NCBI GenBank assembly: GCA_946185205.1
Contig: CAMHIP010000010.1
Location: forward strand, 1-33,830
DNA: 33,830 bases
Direction of reading: 5' to 3'
Source of the DNA: an uncultured Bacteroidales bacterium
GTDB lineage: Bacteria > Bacteroidota > Bacteroidia > Bacteroidales > UBA932
The notes under the pieces: generated by a model
The model's database searches: none
Seen by the model: the letters and a program-made list of their open reading frames with translations, nothing else
What the model was told of the DNA's origin: nothing
Translations under genes and position numbers: made by a program
Part shown: in pieces, positions 1-8,676 of the stretch
How the letters are laid out: every line of letters begins with the position of its first letter
Numbering within the stretch: position 1 is the stretch's first letter

Positions 1-2
1 CC

Positions 3-545
3 CACTTCAAGGGCCACACCCAGGGCGGCTTCGGCGGCTCCAACAAGAACATCGGCATCGGCTGCGCCGACGGACGCATCGGCAAGGGCTGGATCCACAC
101 CACCCCGGGATCCGATGACCAGTGGAACATCGCCGAAGAGGAGTTCATGGAGCGCATGACCGAATCCACCAAAGCCACGATCAGCCATTTCGGCAAGCAC
201 GTGACCTACGTCAACGTGATGCGCAACATGTCCGTCTCCTGCGACTGCGAGGGCGTCGCCGCCGAGCCGGTCGTCACCCCGGACGTGGGCATTCTCTCCT
301 CCACCGACATCCTGGCCATCGACCAGGCCTGCATCGACATCATCTACGCGATGACCGAAGAAGAGCACCACGACATGCTCGAGCGCATCGAGACGCGCCA
401 CGGCCTGCGCCAGCTCTCCTACATGAAGGAGATGGGCATGGGCAACGACAAGTATGTCCTGATCGACCTCGACAACGGCGGCAAGCGCATCACCGCCCAG
501 GAAGCCGCCCAAGACCTCAAACCGTTTGTCCAGGCCGGACAATAA
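3..545 (+). CDS. DUF362 domain-containing protein, 5'-truncated by the window edge
   Basis: Frame is open from base 3 (HFKGHTQGGFGGSNKNIGIGCADGRIGKGWIH...) to the stop at 545; the KGH..GGFGG..KNIGIG motif is DUF362-like. Confidence 0.75.
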   Translation, partial: HFKGHTQGGFGGSNKNIGIGCADGRIGKGWIHTTPGSDDQWNIAEEEFMERMTESTKATISHFGKHVTYVNVMRNMSVSCDCEGVAAEPVVTPDVGILSSTDILAIDQACIDIIYAMTEEEHHDMLERIETRHGLRQLSYMKEMGMGNDKYVLIDLDNGGKRITAQEAAQDLKPFVQAGQ

Positions 546-566
546 CCCGCCCACGGAGACCGAAGC

Positions 567-2726
567 ATGCATAAAGGCCTGTTTCTGCTGATCCCGCTCT
601 TCCTGATGTCTGCTGCGCTGCCGGCCCCTGCCGCAGCGCAGCAGATGCATGTGGACACGCTCCGGAGCGCCACCGTCACGGCCATCCGAGAGAAGATGCG
701 CAACACCACCCAGACGGGACTGATGCGCCTCGATGCGGACCGGCTCCGCTCCGGCGCCGTCGCCTTCGGTACGCCGGACGTTATCAAGCAGCTGCAGACG
801 CTGCCCGGCGTGGCCGCAGGCAACGAACTGATGTCCGGACTGTATGTCCACGGCGGCGACGGCAACGACAACCTCTTCCTGCTCGACGGCGTCCCCCTCT
901 ACAACGTCAGCCACTTCGGCGGCCTGTTTTCCAGTTTCAACACGGACGTCATCGAGAGTCTGGATTTCTACAAGAGCGGCTTCCCAGCCCGGTACGGCGG
1001 CCGGATGTCGTCGGTCGTGGACGTGGAGACGCGCGAAGGCGACCTGCAGGCCTGGCACGGCAGCGTCTCGCTCGGCCTGATCGACGGCCGGCTCCAGCTG
1101 GAAGGGCCCGTCATCCCCGGCAGGACTTCCGTCAACCTCGCCCTGCGCCGCTCCTGGATGGACGTCATCACCATCCCGGCCATCGCCTACGCCAACCGGC
1201 GCAACGGCGAAGACCAGACCGTCAGCGGGGGCTATGCCATGAGTGACGTCAACGCCCGGCTGACGCACCATTTCTCCCCCAGGACTGTGCTGGACCTCAG
1301 TTTCTACTCCGGCCTGGACAACCTGCGCGCCGGCCAGCAGAAACGCCAGACCGTCACGGACGCCGACGGACGGACCCACGACGGAGAAAATGAAATGCGG
1401 CTGCGGGTCCGCTGGGGCAGCCTGACCGGCGCCGCCGCCCTGCGCCACACGTTCGCACCCCAACTGAAATCCGTCACGCGCCTCTACTACTCGCGCAGCC
1501 ACTCCGACACCGGCTACGACTTCAGCTTCTGGAACTGGCAGGACGGCGCACAGACCACGTCGATGAACGACCGCAACCGTTCCTATGTCCGGGAAGCCGG
1601 GCTGAAGTCGGACTGGGACTGGTATCCTGACTCGTTCAACCACGTCCGCTACGGCCTGTCACTCCAGCGGCACTGGTACGGCTCCGGCCGCGAATTCACC
1701 TACGAGTCCTTCCGCGAAGGGGCGGCGGCCGACCGGGACGCCGACAACGAATCGGGCGCCTACAGCTCCTTCGAGCCGGCCCTGTACGCGGAGGACGAGA
1801 TTTTCCTGAGCTACAATTTCACGCTCAACGCCGGCCTGCGCTACGCCCTCTTTGCGACGAAAGGCAAGACCTGGCATTCGCTCGAGCCGCGGCTTTCCAT
1901 GAAATGGATGCTCAACCGCGACTACGCCTTCAAGTTGTCCTACACGCGGATGAGCCAGTTCGCGCACCTGGTGGCGGCCATGTACATGGACCTTCCGTCC
2001 AACAACTGGATGCCCTCCACGGCGCAGGCCCGGCCGATGCGTTCCGGCCAGGTGGCCGGCGGCCTGTACATGACGCCCTTCCCGGGCGTCACGCTCAACC
2101 TCGAGGGCTGGTACAAGACGATGGAACACCTGCTGGTCTATAACGGGAGCAATTCCTTCCTCCCGCCGCTGACCGAATGGGAGAAGTCCTTCACCGAAGG
2201 TTCCGGCCGCTCCTGGGGCTTCGAGGCGGAAGCCGGCTGGGCCGGCGAAAAACTGGACGTGACCGCCTACTACACCCTCTCCTGGACGCAGCGCTATTTC
2301 GATGCCTTCTACACCGGCTGGTACCCCGACCGCAACGACAACCGCCACAAGGTCAACCTCGTACTGAACTGGCAGATCGTCCCCTGGTTGACCCTCCGCC
2401 TCAACTGGAACTGGCATTCCGGCAACCGCATCACCTTCCCCTCGCACATCGTCAAGGAGAACGGCGTGGCCGGCGGCCGCTATGTCTATGACGCGCCCTA
2501 TAACACGCAGCTTCCCGACTACCACCGGCTGGACCTCAGTCTGGACGGGAATTTCCGGACCAAACGCGGCCGGAACCTCGGCGTCAACCTGAGCGTCTAT
2601 AACGCCTACAACCGCAAGAACGCCTCCCTGGCCTTCCTGACTACCGACAGCGAAGGCAATTACAGCGGACTGGCCTACGGGCTTGTCCCCATCATCCCCA
2701 CCCTTTCTTTCAGCTACCGATTCTGA
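567..2726 (+). CDS. TonB-dependent receptor with plug domain
   Basis: 719 aa; signal peptide; plug-like LPGVAAGNELMSGLYVHGGDGNDNLFLLDGVPLYNVSHFGGLFSSFNTDVIESLDFYKSGFPARYGGRMSSVVDV; beta-barrel-like C-terminus ending in YRF. Confidence 0.93.
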   Translation: MHKGLFLLIPLFLMSAALPAPAAAQQMHVDTLRSATVTAIREKMRNTTQTGLMRLDADRLRSGAVAFGTPDVIKQLQTLPGVAAGNELMSGLYVHGGDGNDNLFLLDGVPLYNVSHFGGLFSSFNTDVIESLDFYKSGFPARYGGRMSSVVDVETREGDLQAWHGSVSLGLIDGRLQLEGPVIPGRTSVNLALRRSWMDVITIPAIAYANRRNGEDQTVSGGYAMSDVNARLTHHFSPRTVLDLSFYSGLDNLRAGQQKRQTVTDADGRTHDGENEMRLRVRWGSLTGAAALRHTFAPQLKSVTRLYYSRSHSDTGYDFSFWNWQDGAQTTSMNDRNRSYVREAGLKSDWDWYPDSFNHVRYGLSLQRHWYGSGREFTYESFREGAAADRDADNESGAYSSFEPALYAEDEIFLSYNFTLNAGLRYALFATKGKTWHSLEPRLSMKWMLNRDYAFKLSYTRMSQFAHLVAAMYMDLPSNNWMPSTAQARPMRSGQVAGGLYMTPFPGVTLNLEGWYKTMEHLLVYNGSNSFLPPLTEWEKSFTEGSGRSWGFEAEAGWAGEKLDVTAYYTLSWTQRYFDAFYTGWYPDRNDNRHKVNLVLNWQIVPWLTLRLNWNWHSGNRITFPSHIVKENGVAGGRYVYDAPYNTQLPDYHRLDLSLDGNFRTKRGRNLGVNLSVYNAYNRKNASLAFLTTDSEGNYSGLAYGLVPIIPTLSFSYRF

Positions 2727-3841
2727 TGACCCGCCGCATTTCCCGCCTGCTGCTCCCCGCCCTGCTGCTCATGAGCCTTTCCGCCTGCGAGATTCCCTTC
2801 TCGCTGAAAGACACGTCCTCGCCCAAGCTGTTCGTGCACTGCGTGCCCGCAGACGGCGGGACCAGCCTGCTGGTGCAGTATGCGGCGCCGGCCTACGGCA
2901 ACGCGAAGACCGTCACGGACTTCCACCCGTCCTCCGTGGTCCTGCGCGTCAACGGCGAGCCGCAGGAGCTCCGCGCGGACGAAGAGCGGGACGGCCTGCT
3001 GCACTGCGCCGCCACGCTCCTGCCGGGGGACGAAGTGAGCGTGGAAGTCCGGGCGGAGGACATGCCCGACGCTTCGGGCAGCAGCATCATCCCGCCCCGG
3101 CCGGTCATCGCATCCTATACCTGCGAAGAAGTCCAGTCCGACACCCTGCAAGCCACGCGCGTCACCCTGAGTCTCGACCACGCGCCCGAAGAGAACGAGT
3201 ATTATGGACTGCAGATCTGGACCCGCACGGACCTGGTCTATCTGGAAGACGGACAGCCCTCCTTTGAGAGCCGCGAAGGGTACTCCGCTCCGGGACAGGC
3301 ATTTACGCAGCAGGAACTGGCCCAGATCGACCTGACGGACTACATCCAGGTGGATTTCGCGGACGGGCTGGTGAGCGGCATGGCCCGGAAGGCGCCGCTG
3401 GCCATCCTGACGGCCGACCAGTTCCAGGGCACGGATTATTCCTTCTACCTCAACTCCGCCGACCTGGCGTGGATCTATGATTTCGCGGGCCGGGCCCTGC
3501 CCGGCGAAGACGGCTGGAACCCCGATGCCTGGCAGGAGCGCCCGGAGGGAAACAAGGAAGAAGACACGCCCCGGCGCGTTCCGGTCGCGCAGCAGACCAC
3601 CTGCCAGCTGATCCTGCACCGCCTGTCCACGGAGTTCTACTACTACGCCAAGGCGCAGTACCAGAGCAATTTCGACTTTCTTTCCAATATGGGTCTGACC
3701 CCGGCCAATTTCACCTGGTCCAACATCCGGGGCGGCATCGGCATGATCGGCGCCATCTCCACCGCACGCACGGAACCGTTCGTGACGGAGGCGGCACCGC
3801 TCCTGCCCGTCCTGCCGGGAGATTATTCTTCGAAGCAGTAG
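2726..3841 (+). CDS. DUF4249-type lipoprotein, probable partner of the upstream TonB receptor
   Basis: 371 aa; lipobox LLMSLSAC; start overlaps the receptor stop; N-terminal CEIPF...PKLFVHCVPADGG resembles DUF4249. Confidence 0.8.
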   Translation: MTRRISRLLLPALLLMSLSACEIPFSLKDTSSPKLFVHCVPADGGTSLLVQYAAPAYGNAKTVTDFHPSSVVLRVNGEPQELRADEERDGLLHCAATLLPGDEVSVEVRAEDMPDASGSSIIPPRPVIASYTCEEVQSDTLQATRVTLSLDHAPEENEYYGLQIWTRTDLVYLEDGQPSFESREGYSAPGQAFTQQELAQIDLTDYIQVDFADGLVSGMARKAPLAILTADQFQGTDYSFYLNSADLAWIYDFAGRALPGEDGWNPDAWQERPEGNKEEDTPRRVPVAQQTTCQLILHRLSTEFYYYAKAQYQSNFDFLSNMGLTPANFTWSNIRGGIGMIGAISTARTEPFVTEAAPLLPVLPGDYSSKQ

Positions 3842-5784
3842 CCCATGCCGGGACGGCTGGCCAGATACTGCGCGTAGGGACCGATCTTCTTGCGGACACG
3901 CGAGACGCAGGCATCCACGGTCCTGTCGTTGACGCCATTCTCGTCCGGCCAGATCTCGGCCATCAGTTCCTCGTGGGAATAGACCAGGCCGGGATTCTCC
4001 AGCAAGAGTTTCAGCAGCTCATATTCCGTCCGGGTGAAGTTCACCTGCACCGAATCCACGGACACGGTCCGGGCGTCCATGTCGATCTGGATGCCCCGGA
4101 AGCGGATCCCGTGGCGGGCGGCGCCCAGCCGGGCCTCGGCCACGTTGATGACGTAGTCACCCGTCTTCTCGAATTCGTTCACGAGATCCATATAGACGGT
4201 CCCGTTGTCGTAGCCGTAAGCCCGCTCGTCCAGGGCTTCGATATTCTGCTGCTTGAGCCGGTTGCGGCAGTTGTTGATCTGGGACTCCAGCTCTTCGGAA
4301 CGGGAGATGTCGAACTCCTCGCGGTGCCCGGCCAGCAGCTCGTTCATGCGGGACAGGGCGGCGTCCACCGACGCGTACAGCTCGGCGATGCCGGCTTCCT
4401 GCTGCTCGGTGAAGACGATCTGGTTGTCACGCTTGCGGCGCAGGATCCGGGCCAGGTTGTAGCAGCTGTCTCCGATGGACTCCAGCTCGCCGATCTCGCG
4501 CAGCATCGAGCGGATCTTCTCCTTGGACTCATCCGACAGATGGGCGTCGCCCACCTGGCCGATGTAGCGGCCGATCTCGTTTTCCATACGGTCGCTGATG
4601 TCCTCATATTTCTTGATGCGTTCGTAGATCTTCTCGAACTCGTCGTCTTCCTTGACGAAATAAATCTCCTTGACCATGCCGAACATCCGTTGCATCCGTT
4701 CGCCGAAGATGGCGATCTCCTTCTGTGCCTGCAGGATGGAGATTTCCGGCGTCTTCATCAGACCGCCCCGGATGTACTGCAGGCGGAACTCGTCGTCCAC
4801 CTCGCTCTTGCGGGGCTTGATGAGCTTGCAGACCAGCTGCTCGATCTGGGGGATGAAGCCGATCAGCACGGCCGTATTGATGACGTTGAAGCCCGTATGG
4901 AAGGCCGCCAGGGCGAAGGTCAGGCGGGTGCTGTCGATGCTGTCCGCGTCCGGGTCGATGCCGACGATGCGGCAGACCAGCCGTACGAAGGGAAAGAAGA
5001 GGATCAGCACCCAGATCACGCCGAAGACGTTGAAGACCAGGTGCGCCAGGGCGGTGCGGCGGGCCTGAACATTGGCGCTCAGCGCCGCCAGGTTGGCCGT
5101 CAGCGTGGTGCCGATGTTCTCGCCCATGACCAGGGCGATGCCCTGGTAAATGGTGATCGCGCCCGTGGAGCAGAGCACCATCGTGATGGCCATCAGCGCC
5201 GCCGAACTCTGTACGAGCGCCGTGAGGATGGTGCCGATGAGCAGGAACAGCAGGATCGTCCCGTAATTGGTCGGGAAACTGTCGAAGAAGGCCACGACGG
5301 CCGGTTTGCCGGCCAGGTCCAGTTCGATGCCGGTCTCGCGGAGCATGCCCAGGGCGAAAAGCAGGAAGGACAGGCCGAAGAGGAAGTCGCCGATATACCG
5401 GTGCTTGCCGAGCTGGATCAGGATGATGCCGACCAGGAAGGCCGGCCAGACGAGCATCGTGACGTTGAAGGAAAAACCGGCCGACATGATCCAGGCGCTC
5501 ATCGTGGTGCCGATGTTGGCGCCCATGATGACGGAGATGGCCTGTGTGAGCGTCAGCAGCGCCGCATTCACGAAGGAGACGGTCATCACCGTCGTAGCGG
5601 CGGAAGACTGGACGGCCACCGTGACCAGGGCACCCGTGAGCACGCCGGAGAAGCGGTTGGTGGTCATCGCGCCCAACAGGTGGCGGAGCTGCGGACCTGC
5701 CATCTTCTGCAGGGCCTCGCTCATGACCTTCATACCATATATCAACAGGGCTATCGAGCCGAGGAGTTTCAAGACAATCAGCAT
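3823..5784 (-). CDS. Na/Pi cotransporter family protein with PhoU-like region and C-terminal OmpR/PhoB-type winged-helix DNA-binding domain
   Basis: 653 aa continuous ORF; Na/Pi repeats (QSSAATTVMTVSFVNA, GANIGTTMSAW, QSSAALMAITMVL, GENIGTTLTANLAA); PhoU-like helices; C-terminal 95 aa (3826..4110) FTRTEYELLKLLLENPGLVYSHEELMAEIWPDENGVNDRTVDACVSRVRKKIG...SRPGMGYCFEE matches the Trans_reg_C pattern. Confidence 0.92.
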   Translation of the reverse strand: MLIVLKLLGSIALLIYGMKVMSEALQKMAGPQLRHLLGAMTTNRFSGVLTGALVTVAVQSSAATTVMTVSFVNAALLTLTQAISVIMGANIGTTMSAWIMSAGFSFNVTMLVWPAFLVGIILIQLGKHRYIGDFLFGLSFLLFALGMLRETGIELDLAGKPAVVAFFDSFPTNYGTILLFLLIGTILTALVQSSAALMAITMVLCSTGAITIYQGIALVMGENIGTTLTANLAALSANVQARRTALAHLVFNVFGVIWVLILFFPFVRLVCRIVGIDPDADSIDSTRLTFALAAFHTGFNVINTAVLIGFIPQIEQLVCKLIKPRKSEVDDEFRLQYIRGGLMKTPEISILQAQKEIAIFGERMQRMFGMVKEIYFVKEDDEFEKIYERIKKYEDISDRMENEIGRYIGQVGDAHLSDESKEKIRSMLREIGELESIGDSCYNLARILRRKRDNQIVFTEQQEAGIAELYASVDAALSRMNELLAGHREEFDISRSEELESQINNCRNRLKQQNIEALDERAYGYDNGTVYMDLVNEFEKTGDYVINVAEARLGAARHGIRFRGIQIDMDARTVSVDSVQVNFTRTEYELLKLLLENPGLVYSHEELMAEIWPDENGVNDRTVDACVSRVRKKIGPYAQYLASRPGMGYCFEE

Positions 5785-5807
5785 AGAACGGTATTTTTTG
5801 CGGGATA

Positions 5808-5815
5808 CAAAAATA
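5808..5815 (-). promoter_or_regulatory. Putative Bacteroidota -7 promoter box (TATTTTTG) for the Na/Pi-wHTH gene
   Basis: Reverse complement of caaaaata matches TAnnTTTG, 23 nt upstream of the ATG at 5784. Confidence 0.4.
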
Positions 5816-5863
5816 ACGTTCTTTCGCGGATTTTGAAAGAGCGGACGGCGATTCCGGCCAAAA

Positions 5864-7573
5864 TTATTCCGTCATTTCCTGCATCGAGCGCGCCACGGCC
5901 GCGGCGACGTTGATGCCGTCCAGGGCGCTGGAGACGATTCCGCCGGCATAGCCCGCCCCTTCGCCGCAGGGATACAGGCCCGGCAGGGAGACGTATTCCA
6001 GCGTCTGCTGGTCGCGCGGGACACGGACCGGCGAGGAAGTGCGGGACTCCACGCCGAGCAGCAGGGCGGCATTGGTGTAGTAATTGCGCATCTTCACGCG
6101 CGGGAAAGCCTTCTGGAGCCGCTGCGCCACGATCGGCGGGAGCAGTTCATGCAGCGGAGCGCTCACCACGCCCGGATGGTAGCTGGTCGGGGGCATGCTC
6201 TTGGAGAGCTTGCCCAGGCAGAAGTCTTCCATGCGCTGCGCCGGAGCCGTCATCGGGTTCGCGGCTCCCTGCGACTGGGCGTAGTCGTACATCCGCCGCT
6301 CCACGGCATGCTGGAAATCCATCAGTTTGAAGGGCCCCTCGCCCGGGACGTCCTCCGGCTCGATCTGGACCACGACGCCGGCGTTGGCGAATTTGCCGCT
6401 GCGCCCAGAATTGGACATGCCGTTGAGCACGACCGTCCGTTCTTCGGTCGAAGAAGGCACCAGGATGCCTCCGGGGCACATGCAGAAGGAGAAAACGCCC
6501 CGGCCGTCAACCTGCTCGACGAAGGAATACTCCGCCGCCGGCACGCCCGGCTTCCACTGTCCGTGGTACTGGCACCAGTTGATCTTCTCCTGCGGGTGCT
6601 CCACGCGCACGCCCATCGCGAACCCCTTCGCCTCCAGCGCACCGCCCGCCGCCTGCAGCATCTCATATACGTCCCGCGCCGAATGGCCCGTCGCCAGGAT
6701 CACCCTCCGGGCTCTATACTCCTTGCCATCTGCGGTTTTTACAATCACACAGGCATCGTCCATCGCCGCCGCAGCGGAATCGGCAGCAGCCTCGCCAGAC
6801 CGTAGCCACCCTCGGCTCCGTAAGAGGGAGGGGCCCGCTGGCTGTCGGGACGGCGGACAAGCTTGCTTGTCAGACGTTTCGACAGACAGTGGGAGGGGTC
6901 CGGCGCAGCCGGACGTCTGGCGAGGCTGGCTGCCGCGGAGCGGAGGGGCGATGGAAACCACTTTTGAACCGAAGTGATATTCTCCGCCGTGCCCGACGAT
7001 GAAATTGCGGATATTCTCGACGACCAACGGCAGCTTGTCGGAACCGATGTGCGGATGCGCGTCGATGAGGATATCCTTGGAAGCACCGAACTTGACAAGC
7101 TGGTACAACACTTCCCGCAGGTCGCCCCGCTTGGACGAACGCGTATAGAGCTTGCCGTCCGAAAACGCGCCGGCACCGCCCTCGCCATAACAATAATTCG
7201 AATCCGGATCCACGACCCCGTCGCGCGACAGCTTCGCCATGTCGAACTTGCGCTCATGGACATTCTTGCCCCGCTCCAGGATCACGGGCTTCAGCCCGAG
7301 CGTGAGCAGCTTGAGCGCGGCGAACATCCCGGCGGGACCGGCGCCGACCACGATGACCGGCTCCGCGTCGTGCACGTCCTGATACGCCGGCAGCTCATAG
7401 GGGACGTAGGCCTCATCCGGACCGTATGCCTCATACTGATAGCGCCAGACCGGCTCCTTGCGCGCATCGACGGAACGCTTCTTGAGCACCCATTTCCATC
7501 CGCCGGCCTTGGCCTCGATCTCCTTGAGGCGCGGCTCGCGCGTCAGCGGACAGACAATCTCGAACTCCTTCAT
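5864..7573 (-). CDS. NAD(P)/FAD-dependent oxidoreductase (COG2509-like FAD-dependent dehydrogenase)
   Basis: Dinucleotide-binding VIVVGAGPAGMFAALKLLTLGLKPVILERG; VILATGHSARDVYEM; YPCGEGAGYAGGIVSSALDGI. Start placed at MKEFEIVCPL (7573) rather than the ORF start at 7657. Contains an unusual in-frame insert (~6766..6950). Confidence 0.88.
   Translation of the reverse strand: MKEFEIVCPLTREPRLKEIEAKAGGWKWVLKKRSVDARKEPVWRYQYEAYGPDEAYVPYELPAYQDVHDAEPVIVVGAGPAGMFAALKLLTLGLKPVILERGKNVHERKFDMAKLSRDGVVDPDSNYCYGEGGAGAFSDGKLYTRSSKRGDLREVLYQLVKFGASKDILIDAHPHIGSDKLPLVVENIRNFIVGHGGEYHFGSKVVSIAPPLRGSQPRQTSGCAGPLPLSVETSDKQACPPSRQPAGPSLLRSRGWLRSGEAAADSAAAAMDDACVIVKTADGKEYRARRVILATGHSARDVYEMLQAAGGALEAKGFAMGVRVEHPQEKINWCQYHGQWKPGVPAAEYSFVEQVDGRGVFSFCMCPGGILVPSSTEERTVVLNGMSNSGRSGKFANAGVVVQIEPEDVPGEGPFKLMDFQHAVERRMYDYAQSQGAANPMTAPAQRMEDFCLGKLSKSMPPTSYHPGVVSAPLHELLPPIVAQRLQKAFPRVKMRNYYTNAALLLGVESRTSSPVRVPRDQQTLEYVSLPGLYPCGEGAGYAGGIVSSALDGINVAAAVARSMQEMTE
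6782..6934. repeat. Palindromic repeat-like element inserted in frame in the FAD oxidoreductase gene
   Basis: Outer inverted repeat 6782..6800 (ggcagcagcctcgccagac) / 6915..6934 (gtctggcgaggctggctgcc), one-base indel. Internal perfect palindromes gacaagcttgcttgtc (6856..6871) and gtccggcgcagccggac (6898..6914). Direct repeats gggagggg at 6826 and 6891. Confidence 0.75.
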
Positions 7574-7577
7574 CTTC

Positions 7578-8600
7578 CTAGAAATCAGCCATCCGGGAGA
7601 CCGGCGCCACATCCAGCGGCGTCCGCTCCCCGGCCAGATAATGATAATAACCGGCAATCGCGATCATGGCGGCGTTGTCGGTCGTAAACTTGAACTCGGG
7701 CAGATACGTATTCCAGCCGCGCTTGCGCCCTTCGGCCTCGATCCGGGCCCGCAGGCCGCTGTTGGCCGAGACGCCGCCGCCGATGGTGACCTCCCGGATG
7801 CCCGTCTGCTTCGCCGCTTTGATCAGTTTGTCCAGCAGGATGTCGATCAGCGTCTTCTGGAAAGAGGCGCACAGGTCCTCCTTGTTCTTGTCCAGGAATT
7901 CCGGATCCCGGGCCATCTCGTCCCGCACGAAATACAGAAGCGAAGTCTTGACGCCGCTGAAACTGTAGTCCAGCCCCTCGATGTGCGGCTTGGTGAATTT
8001 GAAGCGCTCCGGGTCGCCCTGCTTGGCGAGCCGGTCGATGACGGGTCCGCCGGGATAGCCCAGCCCCAGCATCTTGGAGCACTTGTCGAAGGCCTCCCCC
8101 ACCGCATCGTCGATGGTCTGGCCGAGGATCTCGAAATGCAGCGGATCATCCACCCGGACGATCTGGGAATTGCCGCCGCTGACCAGCAGGCACAGGTACG
8201 GGAAGGCGGGCTCGCGCACGGGCTTGTCGCTCTGCCGGATGAAATCCGCCAGCAGATGGCCCTGCAGGTGGTTGACCATCACGATCGGGATGTCCAGCGC
8301 CAGTCCCATGGCCTTGGCGAACGACGTGCCCACCAGGAGCGATCCCAGCAGGCCGGGGCCGCGGGTGAAGGCGATCGCCGTCAGGTCGGAAGCCCGGACG
8401 CCCGCCCGGGCGAGGGCTTCGCTCACCACGGGGACGATGTTGAGTTCGTGGGCGCGGGACGCCAGCTCCGGGACCACGCCGCCGAATGCGCGGTGCACGT
8501 CCTGGCTGGCGATGACATTGGACAGAAGCCAGCCGTCACGGATGACGGCCGCCGAGGTGTCGTCGCAGGAAGATTCTATGCCGAGAATGATGTCTGCCAT
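7578..8600 (-). CDS. tsaD: tRNA N6-adenosine threonylcarbamoyltransferase TsaD
   Basis: MADIILGIESSCDDTSAAVI, VVPELASRAHE, TRGPGLLGSLLVG, VNHLQGH, LVSGGNSQIV; ATG at 8600. The tool ORF extends further upstream (8888). Confidence 0.96.
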   Translation of the reverse strand: MADIILGIESSCDDTSAAVIRDGWLLSNVIASQDVHRAFGGVVPELASRAHELNIVPVVSEALARAGVRASDLTAIAFTRGPGLLGSLLVGTSFAKAMGLALDIPIVMVNHLQGHLLADFIRQSDKPVREPAFPYLCLLVSGGNSQIVRVDDPLHFEILGQTIDDAVGEAFDKCSKMLGLGYPGGPVIDRLAKQGDPERFKFTKPHIEGLDYSFSGVKTSLLYFVRDEMARDPEFLDKNKEDLCASFQKTLIDILLDKLIKAAKQTGIREVTIGGGVSANSGLRARIEAEGRKRGWNTYLPEFKFTTDNAAMIAIAGYYHYLAGERTPLDVAPVSRMADF

Positions 8601-8620
8601 CTGAAAAAACAAAATTCCTG

Positions 8621-8628
8621 CAAAGATA
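8621..8628 (-). promoter_or_regulatory. Putative -7 box (TATCTTTG) for tsaD
   Basis: caaagata on + strand, 20 nt upstream of the tsaD ATG; TTTG-rich sequence further upstream on the minus strand (8646..8650). Confidence 0.45.
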
Positions 8629-8653
8629 ACAATAATTCGCGCAAACAAATTCT

Positions 8654-8661
8654 TATATTTG
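8654..8661 (+). promoter_or_regulatory. Putative -7 box (TATATTTG) for the TamB-like gene
   Basis: TAnnTTTG match 15 nt upstream of the ATG at 8677, divergent to tsaD. Confidence 0.45.
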
Positions 8662-8676
8662 TAAGCTATAACCAAT

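Noticed and set aside
3973-5913. 646-aa plus-strand ORF antisense to the Na/Pi-wHTH gene
   Set aside because: Shadow ORF of a high-GC gene: low-complexity D/H/G/Q/R-rich text with no domain-like motifs, while the minus frame has clear transporter motifs.
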